Assembly: GCA_023252115.1 (NCBI GenBank)
Contig: JAHEXM010000103.1
Span: forward strand, 1 to 6,533
Length of the DNA stretch: 6,533 nt
Source: Micrococcales bacterium
GTDB lineage: Bacteria > Actinomycetota > Actinomycetes > S36-B12 > UBA10799
Direction of reading: 5' to 3'
The notes below the pieces were generated by a model. That model saw only the letters and a program-made list of their open reading frames with translations, had not been told where the DNA came from and made no database searches. Positions 5,266-6,533 of this stretch are shown piece after piece. Every line of letters begins with the position of its first letter. The stretch's first letter is position 1. A program made the position numbers and the translations under genes.

Positions 5266-6507
5266 ATGACAGACCAAACAGCTGCGACGTCGATGTCCGG
5301 CGCTGCGAGTCTGATCCGTTCGCTTGAAGAGGCCGGAGTCGACACGGTATTTGGCATCCCTGGCGGAGCCATTCTGCCTGCCTACGACCCGCTCATGGAT
5401 TCCACCAGGGTTCGACACATCTTGGTTCGCCACGAACAAGGTGCCGGGCACGCCGCCGAGGGATACGCGGTGGCATCCGGCAAAGTCGGCGTCTGCATGG
5501 CCACCTCTGGCCCGGGTGCCACCAACCTCGTCACCCCAATTGCCGATGCCTATATGGATTCGGTGCCCATGGTGGCGATCACGGGACAGGTTCCCAGCAA
5601 GGCAATCGGGACGGACGCCTTTCAAGAGGCCGACATCAGCGGCATCACGATGCCGATTACGAAGCACAACTTCCTGGTGACGGACCCTGCGGAGATCCCG
5701 CGGGCAATCGCGGAGGCATTCCACCTGGCCGGCACTGGCCGGCCAGGCCCGGTCCTTGTTGACATTGCAAAGGACGCTCTGGCGGCGCAAACCAGCTTCG
5801 AGTGGCCCCCGACGATCGACCTACCGGGCTATCGACCAGTCACCAAACCGCATTCGAAGCAGATTCGCGAAGCCGCCCGAATGATTGTTGACGCGCAAAA
5901 GCCGGTCTTTTACGTCGGTGGCGGCGTCGTGCGGTCAGGTGCCGCACCAGCTCTTCGGCGCCTGGCAGACCTCACGGGAATTCCCGTTGTGACGACCTTG
6001 ATGGCGCGCGGAGCATTCCCGGATACCCATCCGCAGAACCTCGGAATGCCAGGCATGCACGGCACTGTTCCGGCTGTCGCAGCGCTTCAAGGAAGTGACT
6101 TGATCATCGCGCTAGGGGCTCGGTTTGATGACCGCGTGACCGGGCATCTGCCGTCGTTCGCGCCACTCGCGGACATCATTCACGCAGATATTGATCCGGC
6201 CGAGATTGGCAAGAATCGAAAAGCCGATGTTCCGATCGTCGGTGATGCGCGTGAAGTCATCACCGAACTGACAACCGCGATCGAGATTGAAAACAAAGGC
6301 GGGCGGCGCGGTGACTACGCGGGCTGGTGGCAAACACTTGGCGTGCTGACTCAGAAATTTCCCCTTGGCTACGACGAGCCGCAGGACGGTTCCGTGGCGC
6401 CGCAGCGCGTCATTCAGCGCATCGGACAAATTGCTGGCCCAGAAGCGATCTATGTCGCTGGCGTTGGGCAGCATCAGATGTGGGCTGCGAAATATGTCGG
6501 CTACTAA
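5266..6507 (+). CDS. ilvB: Acetolactate synthase large subunit, cut short by an in-frame TAA
   Basis: The catalytic subunit of acetohydroxyacid synthase, a thiamine-diphosphate and FAD enzyme. It condenses pyruvate with pyruvate or 2-oxobutyrate in the first common step of Val, Leu and Ile synthesis. The open frame gives 413 residues against roughly 550-620 for the family. The N-terminal thiamine-binding domain (about 10-175) is intact: [12 protein letters not shown] (30-41), catalytic glutamate E57 in [33 protein letters not shown] (81-99) and [17 protein letters not shown] (107-123). The central FAD domain has [10 protein letters not shown] (284-293). The C-terminal domain has only begun ([14 protein letters not shown], 400-413) when TAA occurs. 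The missing part would hold the GDG...N thiamine-diphosphate and magnesium motif, so this product should be inactive. Clear family sequence resumes directly after the stop in the same frame, so there is no frameshift. Expression should be controlled by the leader peptide and attenuator upstream. Confidence 0.93.
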   Translation: MTDQTAATSMSGAASLIRSLEEAGVDTVFGIPGGAILPAYDPLMDSTRVRHILVRHEQGAGHAAEGYAVASGKVGVCMATSGPGATNLVTPIADAYMDSVPMVAITGQVPSKAIGTDAFQEADISGITMPITKHNFLVTDPAEIPRAIAEAFHLAGTGRPGPVLVDIAKDALAAQTSFEWPPTIDLPGYRPVTKPHSKQIREAARMIVDAQKPVFYVGGGVVRSGAAPALRRLADLTGIPVVTTLMARGAFPDTHPQNLGMPGMHGTVPAVAALQGSDLIIALGARFDDRVTGHLPSFAPLADIIHADIDPAEIGKNRKADVPIVGDAREVITELTTAIEIENKGGRRGDYAGWWQTLGVLTQKFPLGYDEPQDGSVAPQRVIQRIGQIAGPEAIYVAGVGQHQMWAAKYVGY

Positions 6508-6533
6508 CACCCAGGTCACTGGATCAACTCAGG
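6505..6533 (+). pseudogene. ilvB: In-frame stop and continuation of ilvB to the window edge
   Basis: TAA at 6505-6507 is followed in the same frame by codons for HPGHWINSG, up to the end of the window. Acetolactate synthases normally read QMWAA..., then Tyr-(charged residue)-x-P-x-x-W-L/I-N-S-G-G at this place. The stop therefore replaces a single codon, plausibly GAA, AAA or CAA, by one base change. What follows beyond 6533 cannot be seen. Confidence 0.75.

Noticed and set aside
6505..6507. Stop codon reassignment or selenocysteine-like recoding in ilvB
   Set aside because: TAA, TAG and TGA all end other genes here at sensible C-termini, and TAA recoding has no supporting signal. Mutation or sequence error is simpler.

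Overview
This window looks like chromosomal DNA of an actinobacterium (Actinomycetota) with a fairly high GC content. The evidence is a SigK-type ECF sigma factor paired with an RskA-type anti-sigma factor next to a DipZ-type membrane thioredoxin, which is the gene set of the mycobacterial SigK regulon. Frequent GTG/TTG starts, ATGA stop/start overlaps and leaderless-looking promoters also fit. I cannot name a genus. TAA, TAG and TGA all end genes here, so the genetic code looks standard. There is no sign of a phage, insertion sequence, CRISPR array, tRNA or rRNA.

Left block (1-1425, + strand): a divergent homocysteine S-methyltransferase-family gene overlaps by 4 bp a small DUF985/Cupin_5 gene. 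The first 34 bases could hold the tail of an upstream gene (one frame ends in TAG at 29-31), but this is too short to identify.

Middle block (1481-4963, - strand, converging with the left block): read in transcription order, it is dipZ-like, a 93-residue Met-rich lipoprotein, sigK-like and rskA-like. Two nearly identical promoter-like elements, CAATCC-N16-CGAA(T/C)(G/A), sit at the dipZ start and just before the lipoprotein gene. This suggests the sigma factor drives its own operon and the redox gene. The dipZ element is placed so that its mRNA would be leaderless and start at an internal GTG (4936). The sigma factor has no cysteine, whereas the anti-sigma carries an HxxxCxxC zinc motif. If there is redox sensing, it would therefore sit in the anti-sigma, unlike what I recall for M. 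tuberculosis SigK. Where mycobacteria carry fasciclin-domain antigens (MPT70/MPT83), this locus has only the small disordered lipoprotein.

Right block (5081-6533, + strand, divergent from dipZ): a promoter, a leaderless 12-codon leader peptide with consecutive Ile-Leu-Val codons, a hairpin over the leader stop, a rho-independent attenuator, and then ilvB (acetolactate synthase large subunit). This is a branched-chain amino acid attenuation leader. The ilvB frame is cut by an in-frame TAA at 6505-6507, and recognisable ilvB coding sequence continues in the same frame to the window edge. That is either a real nonsense mutation or a sequence error.
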